64,000 bases of DNA, taken from NCBI RefSeq assembly GCF_009604385.1, contig NZ_WEGJ01000011.1, positions 1 through 64,000 on the forward strand, read 5' to 3'. A program made the translations under genes and the position numbers. The notes beneath the pieces were generated by a model. That model saw nothing but the letters and a program-made list of their open reading frames with translations. It did not search any database and was not told where the DNA came from. The stretch is from Streptomyces smaragdinus (GTDB taxonomy: Bacteria > Actinomycetota > Actinomycetes > Streptomycetales > Streptomycetaceae). Shown in pieces: positions 10,587 through 21,701 of the stretch (position 1 is its first letter; every line of letters begins with the position of its first letter).

Positions 10587-12332
10587 ATGGCCGATGGCTT
10601 CGGTGGCCGGAAACCTCGTATGGTCGTACCCGTGTTGGAGGAGATGCGGATCCGGTCCCTGGGCGTGATCGACGACGCGGTCGTCGAGCTGTCGCCCGGC
10701 TTCACCGCGGTCACGGGCGAGACAGGCGCGGGCAAGACCATGGTCGTCACCAGCCTCGGGCTGCTGCTCGGCGGACGGGCGGACGCGGGTCTGGTCCGCA
10801 TCGGCGCCAAGGGCGCCACCGTCGAGGGGCGGGTGATCGTGCCCCCGGACGCGGCTGCCGCGGTGCGCGCGGCGGAGGCCGGGGCGGAGCTCGACGACGG
10901 GGCGCTGCTGCTGAGCCGCACCGTGTCGGCGGAGGGCCGCTCGCGGGCGTACGTCGGCGGGCGCGGGGTGCCCGTCGGGCTGCTCGGGGAGCTGGCCGAC
11001 GACCTCGTCGCCGTGCACGGGCAGACCGACCAGCAGGGGCTGCTGAAGCCCGCCCGCCAGCGCGAGGCGCTCGACCGGTACGCGGGCGACGCCGTCGCCG
11101 GGCCGCTGGCGGAGTACGCCGCCGCCTACCGCCGGCACCGGGCCGTCGCCGCGGAGCTCGAGGAGATCACCACCCGGGCCCGGGAGCGGGCGCAGGAGGC
11201 CGATCTGCTGCGCTTCGGGCTGACCGAGGTCGCCGGCGTCGAGCCGCGGCCCGGCGAGGACACCGAGCTGGCGGCCGAGGCCGAGCGGCTGGGGCACGCC
11301 GAGGCGCTGACCGCCGCCGCGAACGCCGCGCACGGCGCCCTCGCGGGCAATCCGGAGGACCCGGAGGGCGTGGACGCCGGGCTGCTCGTCTCGGGCGCCC
11401 AGCGGGCGCTGGACGCCGTACGGTCGCACGACGCGGCCCTCGCGGGGCTGTCGGACCGGCTCGCGGAGATCGGCATCCTGGTCGCCGACGTGGCGCAGGA
11501 ACTCGCCGCGTACGCCGACGGCGTCGACGCCGACCCGCTGCGGCTGGCCGCCGTCGAGGAGCGGCGCGCGGCGCTGTCCCAGCTGACGCGCAAGTACGGC
11601 GACGACATCAACGCGGTGCTCGCCTGGGCGGAGGAGGGCGCCGCCCGGCTCACCGAGCTCGAGGGCGACGACACCCGGACCGACGAGCTGACCGCCGAAC
11701 GCGACGCCCTCGTCGCCGAGCTGACGGAGCTCGGCGCGGTGCTCACCGGGGCGCGGCGCGAGGCGGCGGAACGGTTCGCCGCCGCGGTCACCGCCGAGCT
11801 CGCGGAGCTCGCCATGCCGCACGCGCGGGTGTCCGTACAGCTGCGGCCGCTCGCGGAGTTCGGGCCGACGGGTGTGGACGAGGTCGAGCTGTATCTGGCG
11901 CCGCATCCCGGCGCGCAGGCGCGGCCCATCGCCAAGGGCGCCTCCGGCGGCGAGCTGTCGCGGGTGATGCTCGCGGTGGAGGTCGTGTTCGCCGGCTCCG
12001 ACCCCGTGCCGACGTACCTCTTCGACGAGGTCGACGCCGGTGTCGGCGGCAAGGCGGCCGTCGAGGTCGGCCGGCGGCTGGCGAAGCTGGCGCGGTCCGC
12101 GCAGGTCGTCGTCGTGACCCATCTGCCGCAGGTCGCCGCCTTCGCCGACCGGCAGCTGCTGGTCGAGAAGACGAACGACGGCTCCGTCACCCGCAGCGGT
12201 GTCACCGTGCTGGAGGGCGAGGCGCGGGTGCGGGAGCTGTCCCGGATGCTCGCCGGCCAGGAGGACTCCTCCACGGCCCGGGCGCACGCCGAAGAACTCC
12301 TGGCCGCCGCCCGTGTCGACGCGACGCCCTGA
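10587..12332 (+). CDS. recN: DNA repair protein RecN
   Basis: A 581-residue SMC-like ATPase that acts in double-strand break repair and holds broken ends. Walker A is GETGAGKT (44-51), the middle is a long coiled coil (about 150-380), and the C-terminus carries the ABC signature (GASGGELSRVMLAVEVVF) and Walker B (YLFDEVDAGVGG). The first ATG is 10587. In-frame alternatives (ATG 10620, GTG 10632) would start nearer the family's usual N-terminus, MRIRSLGVI, so the first 10-20 residues are uncertain. It follows nadK by 13 bases. Confidence 0.95.
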   Translation: MADGFGGRKPRMVVPVLEEMRIRSLGVIDDAVVELSPGFTAVTGETGAGKTMVVTSLGLLLGGRADAGLVRIGAKGATVEGRVIVPPDAAAAVRAAEAGAELDDGALLLSRTVSAEGRSRAYVGGRGVPVGLLGELADDLVAVHGQTDQQGLLKPARQREALDRYAGDAVAGPLAEYAAAYRRHRAVAAELEEITTRARERAQEADLLRFGLTEVAGVEPRPGEDTELAAEAERLGHAEALTAAANAAHGALAGNPEDPEGVDAGLLVSGAQRALDAVRSHDAALAGLSDRLAEIGILVADVAQELAAYADGVDADPLRLAAVEERRAALSQLTRKYGDDINAVLAWAEEGAARLTELEGDDTRTDELTAERDALVAELTELGAVLTGARREAAERFAAAVTAELAELAMPHARVSVQLRPLAEFGPTGVDEVELYLAPHPGAQARPIAKGASGGELSRVMLAVEVVFAGSDPVPTYLFDEVDAGVGGKAAVEVGRRLAKLARSAQVVVVTHLPQVAAFADRQLLVEKTNDGSVTRSGVTVLEGEARVRELSRMLAGQEDSSTARAHAEELLAAARVDATP

Positions 12333-12498
12333 CCGCCCGGCGGCCCGCCCGGACCCCGCGGGGCTGACCGGCGCGCGGCAGCGGCGGGCACGCGACGGCG
12401 CGCGATCCGGTGCCGCGCGCCCCGGCGCGAGTGGCATGCTGGCGGGCGGCCGGTACGACGACCCACGGCCCTCACGACGAGACGGGAGCGCCGCACGG

Positions 12499-13641
12499 GT
12501 GATCAGCGCATCGGCCCCGGCGTACGGCGGCACCCCGCCGTACGGCGCCGGGCTGCACGCCGTGCAGATCGTCGGCGGCGGCGGGTACGGCACCGGGCCC
12601 CACGTGCGGTCGCTGGCGGCGGGACTGGTCGCCCGGGGGGTGCGGGTGACGGTCGTCGCCACCCCCCGGGCCGAGCGGCTGTACGGCTTCACCGACGCCG
12701 GGGCGCAGGTCGCCCGGCTGCCCGTCGGACGCGGCGGCGAAGTGCGCACGCTGGCCGTGCTGCGGGCCGCCTGCGCCGGGTCGGACCTGGTGCACGCCCA
12801 CGGGCTGCGGTCCGGGATGCTGGCGCAGGCGGTGCTGGCGCGGCGGGCGACCCCGCTGGTGTTCACCTGGCACACCAAGGGCGAGGACGAGGGCGTACGG
12901 GCCCGCGTCATGCCCGTCCTCGAGCGCAGCGTCGTACGGGCCTCGCGCATCGTCCTCGGGGCGTCCACGGATCTCGTCGACCGGGCCCGCCGCCGCGGGG
13001 CGCGGGACGCCCGCCTCTCCCCGATCGCCGTCCCGGCGCCGCGGATCCCCGCCCAGCCCGACGAGCGCGCCCGGCAGAAGGCGCGGGCGGAGCTCGGCGC
13101 CGTGGACCGCCCGCTGCTGCTGGCCGCCGCGCGGCTGGAGCCCGACCACGGGCACGGCGCGCTGCTGGACGCCGCCCGGCGCTGGCGCTCCCTCAGCCCG
13201 CCGCCGCTGCTGGCCATCGCCGGCGAGGGGTCGCAGCGGGCCGCCCTGCAGCGGCGCATCGACGACGAGCGGCTGCCCGTACGCCTCCTCGGGCGGCGCG
13301 ACGATCTGCCGGAGCTGCTGTCGGCCGCCGACGTCGCGGTCCTCGCCGGTGCCTGGGAGGCCCGCCCGCTGCTCGCGCAGGAGGCACTGCACGCGGGCGC
13401 CCCGCTGGTGGCCGCGGCCGTCGAGGGGGTCGCCGAACTCGTCGGGGAGGCCGCGGAGCTGGTGCCGGCCGGCGACGCGGACGCGCTGGCGGAGGCCGTG
13501 AGCGAGCTGCTCGCCTCGCCCGAGCGCCGCCACCGGCTCGCGGCGATGGGCCGCCGGCAGGCGGCGGGCTGGCCGACGGAGGACGACACCGTGGCCCAGG
13601 TCCTCGCGGTGTACGACGAGCTGGCGGACGCCCTGCGCTGA
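12499..13641 (+). CDS. GT4-like glycosyltransferase
   Basis: A 380-residue protein with the GT-B fold typical of family 4 retaining glycosyltransferases: the N-terminal half has the glycine-rich QIVGGGGYGTGPHVRSLAAGL donor-side loop, LVHAHGLRSG and TWHTKGE; the C-terminal half has the nucleotide-sugar region LRDDLPELLSAADVAVL-like sequence and EARPLLAQEALHAGAPLVAA. The usual GT4 E-x7-E is present in modified form (EARPLLAQE). The acceptor is unknown. I chose GTG 12499 (GGGAG about 10 bases upstream); ATG 12436 would add 21 residues and has no clear binding site. Confidence 0.85.
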   Translation: MISASAPAYGGTPPYGAGLHAVQIVGGGGYGTGPHVRSLAAGLVARGVRVTVVATPRAERLYGFTDAGAQVARLPVGRGGEVRTLAVLRAACAGSDLVHAHGLRSGMLAQAVLARRATPLVFTWHTKGEDEGVRARVMPVLERSVVRASRIVLGASTDLVDRARRRGARDARLSPIAVPAPRIPAQPDERARQKARAELGAVDRPLLLAAARLEPDHGHGALLDAARRWRSLSPPPLLAIAGEGSQRAALQRRIDDERLPVRLLGRRDDLPELLSAADVAVLAGAWEARPLLAQEALHAGAPLVAAAVEGVAELVGEAAELVPAGDADALAEAVSELLASPERRHRLAAMGRRQAAGWPTEDDTVAQVLAVYDELADALR

Positions 13642-13664
13642 CCGGCGCCGCACGAGGGCGCCGG
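13642..13664. terminator. Hairpin between convergent genes
   Basis: CCGGCGCC (13642-13649) and GGCGCCGG (13657-13664) form an 8-bp stem with a 7-base loop in the 32-bp gap between the converging glycosyltransferase and GH15 genes. There is no T-run. Confidence 0.55.
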
Positions 13665-13673
13665 CCCGGAACA

Positions 13674-15479
13674 TCAGCCCCCGTACGCCCCCGACGCGCT
13701 CAGCCGCAGCGCCGTGTCGATCAGGGGCACATGGCTGAACGCCTGGGGGAAGTTGCCCACCTGGCGCTGCAGCCGCGGGTCCCACTCCTCCGCGAGCAGA
13801 CCCAGGTCGTTGCGCAGGGCGAGGAGCTTCTCGAAGAGCTTGCGCGCCTCCCCGACCCGCCCGATCATCGCCAGGTCGTCCGCCATCCAGAACGAGCACG
13901 CCAGGAACGCGCCCTCGTCACCCGGCAGCCCGTCCAGCCCGTGCTCCGTACCGGACGTCGGGTACCGCAGGATGAAGCCGTCCGGGGTGGACAGCTCCCG
14001 CTGGATCGCCTCGATGGTGCCGATCACCCGCTTGTCGTCCGGCGGGAGGAAGCCCATCTGCGGGATGAGGAGCAGCGACGCGTCCAGCTCACGCGAGCCG
14101 TAGGACTGCGTGAACGTGTTGCGTTCCTTGTCGTAGCCCTTCTCGCAGACGTCCCGGTGGATGTCGTCGCGCAGCTCGCGCCAGCGGTCCAGCGGGCCGT
14201 CGGCCTCCCCGGCCTCGATCAGCTTGATCATGCGGTCCACGGCCACCCACAGCATGACCTTGGAGTGCACGAAGTGCCGGCGCGGGCCGCGCACCTCCCA
14301 CAGGCCCTCGTCCGGGCGGTCCCAGTTCGCCTCGATCCAGTGGATCATCTTCAGCTGGAGCACCGAGGCGTAGTCGCTGCGCGCCAGCCCCGTCATATGG
14401 CCCAGATGCAGCGCCTCGGCCACCTCGCCGTAGACGTCGAGCTGCAGCTGGCCCGCCGCGCCGTTGCCCGCGCGCACCGGGCGGGAGCCCTCGTACCCCG
14501 GCAGCCACTCCAGCTCGATCTCGCCGAGCTCGCGCTCCCCGGCGATGCCGTACATGATCTGCAGGTTCTCCGGGTCGCCCGCGACCGCGCGCAGCAGCCA
14601 CTCGCGCCACGCGCCGGCCTCGTCGCGGTAGCCGGTGCGCAGCAGCGACGACAGGGTGATCGCCGCGTCCCGCAGCCAGGTGAAGCGGTAGTCCCAGTTG
14701 CGCACGCCGCCGATGTCCTCCGGCAGCGACGTCGTCGGCGCGGCGACGATGCCGCCGGTCGGCTCGTACGTCAGCGCCTTGAGGGTGATCAGCGAGCGCA
14801 TCACCGCGTCCCGGTACGGGCCGTGGTACGTGCACTGGTCGGTCCACTCGCGCCAGAACCGCTCGGTGGACGCCAGCGCGCCCTCCGGGTCCGGCAGCGC
14901 CGGCGGCTGCAGGTGCGAGGGCTGCCAGCTGATGGTGAACGCGATCCGCTCACCGGGCGAGACGGTGAAGTCCGAGTACGTCGTCAGTTCCTTGCCGTAC
15001 GTCTCGGTATCGGTGTCCAGCCACACCGAGTCGGGCCCGGCGACGGCCACCGTGCGGCCGTCGACCTTGTGCACCCACGGGACGATCCGGCCGTACGAGA
15101 AGCGCATCCGCAGCGCGGAGCTCATCTGCACCCGGCCGCTGACGCCCTCGACGATACGGACGAGCTGCGGGGCCGCGCTGTTGCGCCGCGGCATGAAGTC
15201 GATCACCCTTACCGTGCCCCGTGGGGTGTCCCACTCGGACTCGAGCACGAGGGAGTCGCCGCGGTAGCGGCGGCGGTCGGCGACCGGCGGACGCTGCTGG
15301 GAGCCGTGTGTGGGCCCCAGCCGCCAGAAGCCGTGGTCCTCGTTGCCCAGAAGGGCCGCGAAGACCGCGTGGGAGTCGAAACGGGGCAGGCAGAGCCAGT
15401 CCACTGTGCCGTCCCGCCCGACCAACGCGGCGGTCTGCATGTCCCCGATGAGTGCGTAGTCCTCAATGCGCCCGGCCAA
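13674..15479 (-). CDS. Glycoside hydrolase family 15 protein
   Basis: The 601-residue protein is a GH15 (alpha/alpha)6-barrel enzyme of the glucoamylase/trehalase group. The N-terminal RIEDYALIGDMQTAALVGRDGTVDWLCLPRFDS is the family hallmark. GGVRNWDYRFTWLRDAA, QLQLDVYGEVAEAL and EGLWEVRG follow; the acidic residues in the last two regions are the probable general acid and base. Many actinobacterial members of this sub-group are trehalases, so trehalose or small alpha-glucans are possible substrates. No signal peptide is visible, so it is probably cytoplasmic. I chose TTG 15479 because the family begins there and GAGCGGAGAG lies just upstream; the 24 residues added by a farther ATG do not match the family. 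Confidence 0.9.
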   Translation of the reverse strand: MAGRIEDYALIGDMQTAALVGRDGTVDWLCLPRFDSHAVFAALLGNEDHGFWRLGPTHGSQQRPPVADRRRYRGDSLVLESEWDTPRGTVRVIDFMPRRNSAAPQLVRIVEGVSGRVQMSSALRMRFSYGRIVPWVHKVDGRTVAVAGPDSVWLDTDTETYGKELTTYSDFTVSPGERIAFTISWQPSHLQPPALPDPEGALASTERFWREWTDQCTYHGPYRDAVMRSLITLKALTYEPTGGIVAAPTTSLPEDIGGVRNWDYRFTWLRDAAITLSSLLRTGYRDEAGAWREWLLRAVAGDPENLQIMYGIAGERELGEIELEWLPGYEGSRPVRAGNGAAGQLQLDVYGEVAEALHLGHMTGLARSDYASVLQLKMIHWIEANWDRPDEGLWEVRGPRRHFVHSKVMLWVAVDRMIKLIEAGEADGPLDRWRELRDDIHRDVCEKGYDKERNTFTQSYGSRELDASLLLIPQMGFLPPDDKRVIGTIEAIQRELSTPDGFILRYPTSGTEHGLDGLPGDEGAFLACSFWMADDLAMIGRVGEARKLFEKLLALRNDLGLLAEEWDPRLQRQVGNFPQAFSHVPLIDTALRLSASGAYGG

Positions 15480-15646
15480 CGTGTCTCTCCGCTCACAAAA
15501 AGTGCGTCCGAGCAGGATACGACGTGGTGATGGAAAGCACAGAGTGCGCACACAGATCCGTTGCGGGACCGGGGTGGGCCTGGGGTTTTGGTGGGGTTCC
15601 CGGCCCGCGCCCCGCCCGCCGGGACGCGTCGGGGCCGAGGCGCTGA

Positions 15647-15652
15647 TACCCT
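15647..15652 (+). promoter_or_regulatory. Possible pyrG -10 box
   Basis: TACCCT within CTGATACCCTGG lies about 115 bases before pyrG and would give a leader of about 105 nt. No convincing -35 hexamer is seen. The leader is long enough for regulation, but I see no recognisable attenuator. Confidence 0.35.
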
Positions 15653-15768
15653 GGTAGCCCGTGGAGCGGAAGTTTTGCCCGCCCGTTCAGGCACCTCCCG
15701 CAACGCTCCCCCGGGCTCTACGAGCAGGGGGTACTTCCAACCAGCGACCACGGGAGCCCCCATTGGCC

Positions 15769-17435
<1,667 letters not shown>

Positions 17436-17439
<4 letters not shown>

Positions 17440-18059
17440 CCGTCGAGGACATGCCCGAGTCCTGGGAGGTCGTCCTCTCCCGGACGCCCTTCCGGGGCGC
17501 GAAGACCGCCGTGCGGTCGGACGACGTCGTGATGCCGGGCGGGAGCACCGCGCGGCGCGACTACCAGGTGCACCCCGGGTCCGTGGCGGTCCTCGCCCTG
17601 GACGACGAGGGACGGGTGCTGGTGCTGCGGCAGTACCGCCATCCCGTACGCCACAAGCTCTGGGAGATCCCGGCCGGGCTGCTCGACGTACCGGGGGAGA
17701 ACCCGCTGCTCGCCGCGCAGCGGGAGCTGTACGAGGAGGCGCACGCCAAGGCCGAGGACTGGCGGGTGCTGGTCGACCTCTATCCCTCGCCCGGCGGCTC
17801 CGACGAGGCGGTGCGGGTGTTCCTGGCCCGCGGTCTGGCCTCGGTCGAGGGCGAGCGCTACGCGGTCACCGACGAGGAGGCCGACATGACGCTGGAGTCC
17901 GTGCCGGTCGCCGAGCTGGTGCGCGGGGTGCTCGCCGGCGAGCTGCACAACACCTGCCTGGTCACCGGCGTGCTGGCGCTGCAGGCGGCGCAGGCGCAGG
18001 CCGGCGGGCTGGACGCGCTGCGCCCGGCGGACGCAGACTGGCCGGCGCGGCCGTACTGA
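17436..18059 (+). CDS. Nudix hydrolase, ADP-ribose pyrophosphatase type
   Basis: A 207-residue Nudix protein that probably hydrolyses ADP-ribose or a related sugar nucleotide. The Nudix box is PGENPLLAAQRELYEEAHA: the catalytic REXXEE core is intact, while the glycine after EE-X is His and the leading glycine is shifted by one, as in other actinobacterial ADPR pyrophosphatases. The EIPAGLL segment upstream supports that sub-family. GTG 17436 overlaps the pyrG stop (GTGA), so it is translationally coupled to pyrG. Confidence 0.9.
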
Positions 18060-18089
18060 AGCGCCGCGCCTGACCCGTACCGGTGAATC

Positions 18090-18116
18090 AGCCCCGCCCG
18101 CCGTCCGGGCGGGGCT
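18090..18116. terminator. Terminator after pyrG-Nudix
   Basis: AGCCCCGCCCG (18090-18100) pairs perfectly with 18106-18116 across a 5-base loop. There is no T-run. It follows the Nudix stop by 30 bases. Confidence 0.75.
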
Positions 18117-18148
18117 GTGCCGTATCCGCGGCCGTACGCAGGGTGAAC

Positions 18149-18154
18149 TAGGCT
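18149..18154 (+). promoter_or_regulatory. -10 box of STAND-like gene (predicted leaderless)
   Basis: TAGGCT precedes GTG 18162 by 7 bases. The intervening CGAAAAC has no Shine-Dalgarno complementarity. Confidence 0.55.
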
Positions 18155-18161
18155 CGAAAAC

Positions 18162-20156
18162 GTGACAGATGCGGACACCGACCGGCCGGCCGGCAACGGC
18201 GCCCCGGCCTTCCACGGGCGTACCCGGGAGCTCGAGACCCTGCGGGACGACATCGAGCGCGCCGGGCTGGACACGCTCTCCGGGCGGCCCGCCGCCCGCA
18301 GCCGGGTCCTGCTGATCGCCGGCCGTCCCGGCTCCGGCCGCACCGCGGTCGCCGAGGAGCTGCTGCGGCACATCGCCGGCGACTACCCCGACGGCGTGCT
18401 GCGCGCCGAGCTCGGCCCGGACGCCCCCCGCGCGCTGCTCGGCGCCCTCGGCGAGACGGCCCTGCCCGGCGCCGACCCCGAGGAGCTGGCGCAGTCCGCG
18501 CGCGAGGCGCTGCAGGAGCGCCGGGTGGTCGTGCTGCTGGACCGGGCCGACTCCGACCCCGAGCTGCTGGCCTCGCTGCTGCCCGACAACCACGGCTGCC
18601 TGGTCGTCGCCGTCGCCGAGGGCCCCCTCAAGGACATCCCCGACGTCCGCCCCTGCACCCTCGGCGGGCTGGAGCCGGCCGACGGGGCACGGCTGCTGGC
18701 CGGGTACGCGGGGGAGACCCGGGTGGCCTGCGACCCGGAGGCGGCGCAGCTCCTCGCGGAGGAGTGCGCGGGACATCCCGGCGCCCTCACGCTCGCCGGC
18801 GGCTGGCTGGCCGCGCGGCCGGACGCCTCCGTCGCGCACGGGCTGAAGAACCTCCGCGCCGCCGCCGGGGACACCCCCCTGGCCCGGGCGCTGCGGCTCG
18901 CCCACGACGGGCAGCCGGAATCCGCCGCGGAGCTGCTGCGGCTGCTCGCGGTGGCGCCCGCGGGCCTGATGGACGCCCGGATCGGCGCCGCGCTCGGCGG
19001 CTGCACGCTGGCCGCCGCCCAGGAGCATCTCGCCGGCTTCGCCGCCCAGGGGCTGGTGCGTCCGGTGGCCGGGGCGGAGGGACTGTACGAGGTGCCCGGC
19101 TGTCTGCGGCCGCTGCTGGCGGAGCTGCTCACCGACCGGGACCCGCCGGAGGAGGTGCTGCTGGCCCGGGCCCGGATGCTGGAGCGCGAGGTCACGCTGC
19201 TGGGGGTGTGCCACGCCGTGACGGAGCCCGACGGCTCCCCGGTGCACAGGGCGCTCGAGGGCGTCCCCCGCCCGCTGCGGTTCGCCGGCGCCGGGGAGGC
19301 CGCCGGGTGGCTGCGTACCCGGCTGCCCGCGCTGCTGGCCGCCGCCCGCTCGGCCGCGGCGGACGGCGAGCTCGACACCCTCGCCCGGCGCTTCGTCGCC
19401 GCCCTCTCCCAGGCGCTCACCGCCCACCGGGGCGCCGAGGACGCCGCCCCCGAGCTGTACGGGCTGCACGAGACGGTCCTGGCCGTGGCCGAACGCCGCG
19501 CCCTGCACCCCGAGCGGGCGGCGGCGCTGCTGCACCTGGGCGACCTCGACGCCGGCGCCGGGCGCACGGAGGCCGCGCTGGAGCGCTACCGCCGGGCGCT
19601 GACCGCCGCGCGGGAGGCCGGTCAGGCGCCGCTGACGGGGCGGGCGCTGGAGTCGCTGGGGTGCACGTACCAGGAGCTCGGGGACTACGAGCGGGCCGCC
19701 GACTGGTACGGGCGCGCCCTGGACCTGCGGCAGAGCGGCGGGCGGTCGGCCGACGAGGCGCGGCTGCGGTCCCGGCTGGGCGCCGTGTACACGCATGCGG
19801 CGGCGTACGGGCAGGCGCTGCGCGAATGGCGGGCGGCGGCCGCGGCGTACCGGCGGCTCAAGGACCTCGCGGGCCATGCCCGAGCGCTGAGCGAGACGGC
19901 CCGGGTACAGGAGTACGCCGGGCATCCGGACGACTGCCGGCGCACCTGTGAGGAGGCGATGGAGAGCGCCCGGCTGGCCGGCGACGACCGGCTGCGGGCG
20001 GCGGTGCAGCTGCGGCTCGCCGACACCCTGGACCGGCTCGGCGACCCGGTGGCCGCCGAGGTCCACCGGGGGGCCGCGCGGCGGGTGCTGGCCGCCGGTG
20101 ACCAGAGCGCCGGGGAGGTCACGGAGACGTCCTCCGTCGTCACTGGTGGTACCTAA
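18162..20156 (+). CDS. STAND-like NTPase with TPR repeats
   Basis: A 664-residue soluble protein. Residues about 15-230 form an AAA+/NB-ARC-like NTPase with Walker A AGRPGSGRT (about 48-56; Arg where Lys is usual) and a Walker B-like VVVLLDRAD. Residues about 235-400 resemble the winged-helix and spacer of signalling ATPases. Residues about 440-640 contain several TPR units (for example GRALESLGCTYQELGDYERAADWYGRALDL). There is no N-terminal HTH or BTAD domain, so this is not a typical SARP/AfsR regulator, and no effector domain is fused. Function is unknown; a scaffold or signal-sensing ATPase is plausible. No neighbour overlaps it, and it appears monocistronic. Confidence 0.8.
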   Translation: MTDADTDRPAGNGAPAFHGRTRELETLRDDIERAGLDTLSGRPAARSRVLLIAGRPGSGRTAVAEELLRHIAGDYPDGVLRAELGPDAPRALLGALGETALPGADPEELAQSAREALQERRVVVLLDRADSDPELLASLLPDNHGCLVVAVAEGPLKDIPDVRPCTLGGLEPADGARLLAGYAGETRVACDPEAAQLLAEECAGHPGALTLAGGWLAARPDASVAHGLKNLRAAAGDTPLARALRLAHDGQPESAAELLRLLAVAPAGLMDARIGAALGGCTLAAAQEHLAGFAAQGLVRPVAGAEGLYEVPGCLRPLLAELLTDRDPPEEVLLARARMLEREVTLLGVCHAVTEPDGSPVHRALEGVPRPLRFAGAGEAAGWLRTRLPALLAAARSAAADGELDTLARRFVAALSQALTAHRGAEDAAPELYGLHETVLAVAERRALHPERAAALLHLGDLDAGAGRTEAALERYRRALTAAREAGQAPLTGRALESLGCTYQELGDYERAADWYGRALDLRQSGGRSADEARLRSRLGAVYTHAAAYGQALREWRAAAAAYRRLKDLAGHARALSETARVQEYAGHPDDCRRTCEEAMESARLAGDDRLRAAVQLRLADTLDRLGDPVAAEVHRGAARRVLAAGDQSAGEVTETSSVVTGGT

Positions 20157-20316
20157 GAAACACAGTCGTTTACCGGGAAATCTTTTTGCATTGGAAGGCT
20201 AGACAGTGTGACGTCCTTCATTACACTGGCCGTACCGCAGTTGCGCCAGGCGTTCCTCTGTGCCCGTACGCCTGCGTCACCATTCGTTCCCTGTGATCCA
20301 AGGACCGTGATCTGTC
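20157..20316. promoter_or_regulatory. ald upstream region
   Basis: This 160-bp gap is clearly more AT-rich than its surroundings (for example GAAATCTTTTTGCATTGGAAGG, split here only by context) and probably holds the ald promoter. I cannot assign -35/-10 boxes with confidence. In other actinobacteria ald is activated by an Lrp/AsnC-type regulator, and such a site could lie here. Confidence 0.4.
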
Positions 20317-21432
20317 GTGAAGGTCGGTATCCCCCGCGAGGTCAAGAACAACGAGTTCCGGGTGGCCATCACCCCCGCCGGCGTCCATGAGCTGACGCGG
20401 CACGGCCATCAGGTCTACGTCGAGCGGGAGGCGGGCGTCGGCTCGTCCATCCCCGACGAGGAGTACACGGCCGCCGGCGCGACCATCGTGGGCACCGCGG
20501 ACGAGGTCTGGCAGACCGCCGACCTGGTGCTGAAGGTCAAGGAGCCGATCGCCGAGGAGTACCACCGGCTGCGCAAGGACCAGACGCTCTTCACGTACCT
20601 CCACCTCGCCGCCTCCCGCGAGTGCACGGACGCGCTGCTCGAGTCCGGCATCACCGCCATCGCGTACGAGACGGTCGAGACCGCCGACCGCCAGCTGCCG
20701 CTGCTCGCCCCGATGTCCGAGGTCGCCGGCCGGCTCGCCCCGCAGGTCGGCGCGTACCACCTGATGCGCTCCCAGGGCGGGCGCGGGGTGCTCCCCGGCG
20801 GCGTGCCGGGCGTCGCCCCGGCCGAGGCCGTCGTCGTCGGCGGCGGCGTGTCCGGCTGGTCCGCCGCGCAGATCGCCGTCGGCATGGGCTTCCGCGTCAC
20901 GCTGCTCGACACCGATGTGCGCAAGCTCCGCGAGGCCGACAAGATCTTCGGCACCCGGGTCCGTACCGTCATGTCCAACGCGTACAACCTGGAGAAGGCC
21001 GTCCTCGAGGCGGACCTCGTCGTCGGCGCCGTGCTGATCCCCGGAGCGAAGGCCCCGAAGCTGGTCACCAACGAGCTCGTCGCCCGAATGAAGCCCGGAA
21101 GTGTACTTGTCGACATTGCAATCGATCAGGGCGGCTGCTTCGAGGACTCCCGTCCGACGACCCACGCCGAGCCCGTCTTCCGGGTCCACGACTCGGTCTT
21201 CTACTGCGTGGCGAACATGCCGGGCGCGGTGCCCAACACCTCCACCCACGCGCTCACCAACGCCACGCTGCCCTACATCGTGAAGGTCGCGAACCTCGGC
21301 TGGCAGGAGGCGCTGCGCCGCGACGAAGCCCTTGCGAAGGGCCTCAACACGCATGAGGGACAGGTTGTTTACGGCCCCGTCGCAGAGGCGCACGGTCTTC
21401 CGGTGACCGAACTGAGCCGCGTTCTGGGGTGA
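20317..21432 (+). CDS. ald: Alanine dehydrogenase
   Basis: The 371-residue NAD-dependent enzyme interconverts L-alanine with pyruvate and ammonia. It shows the family N-terminus MKVGIPREVKNNEFRVAITPAGV, the substrate-binding VLKVKEP Lys and YLHLAAS His, the Rossmann motif VVVGGGVSGWSAAQIAVGMG, and VDIAIDQGGCFEDSRPTTH near the active site. GTG 20317 matches the family start. It is flanked by a promoter-like region and a terminator, so it is probably transcribed alone. Confidence 0.97.
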   Translation: MKVGIPREVKNNEFRVAITPAGVHELTRHGHQVYVEREAGVGSSIPDEEYTAAGATIVGTADEVWQTADLVLKVKEPIAEEYHRLRKDQTLFTYLHLAASRECTDALLESGITAIAYETVETADRQLPLLAPMSEVAGRLAPQVGAYHLMRSQGGRGVLPGGVPGVAPAEAVVVGGGVSGWSAAQIAVGMGFRVTLLDTDVRKLREADKIFGTRVRTVMSNAYNLEKAVLEADLVVGAVLIPGAKAPKLVTNELVARMKPGSVLVDIAIDQGGCFEDSRPTTHAEPVFRVHDSVFYCVANMPGAVPNTSTHALTNATLPYIVKVANLGWQEALRRDEALAKGLNTHEGQVVYGPVAEAHGLPVTELSRVLG

Positions 21433-21490
21433 AAGTCACAATCGCAGGAACGGCGCCCGCACAAGGCGCCAATCAGCCAACTGCTGCCCG

Positions 21491-21523
21491 CCGGCCGAAC
21501 CTTGTCACCTGGGGTTCGGCCGG
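21491..21523 (+). terminator. ald terminator
   Basis: CCGGCCGAACC (21491-21501) pairs with 21513-21523 to give a perfect 11-bp stem with an 11-base loop, about 60 bases after the ald stop. No T-run follows. Confidence 0.7.
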
Positions 21524-21701
21524 TGCCGTACACCATCGGGACAGTTGCAGAAGCGTGTTCGACCGCCGACACATCGTGCCGGGTACGGCTGATTGTGTTG
21601 CTGGGACCCCCTGACACGCCATAGAGTCGCCAATCGTCGGCAAGATGCCACGCTGACCTATCGATAAAGTTTCCTGGTCACCCAAGGAGGTAGGACGACT
21701 T

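Noticed and set aside
10527..13589. A 1020-codon minus-strand frame over recN and the glycosyltransferase
   Set aside because: It is the frame shadow of high-GC genes; the composition is Arg/Pro/Ser-rich without domains.
21433..21701. Possible parS site near parA
   Set aside because: No GTTTCACGTGAAAC-like sequence is visible.
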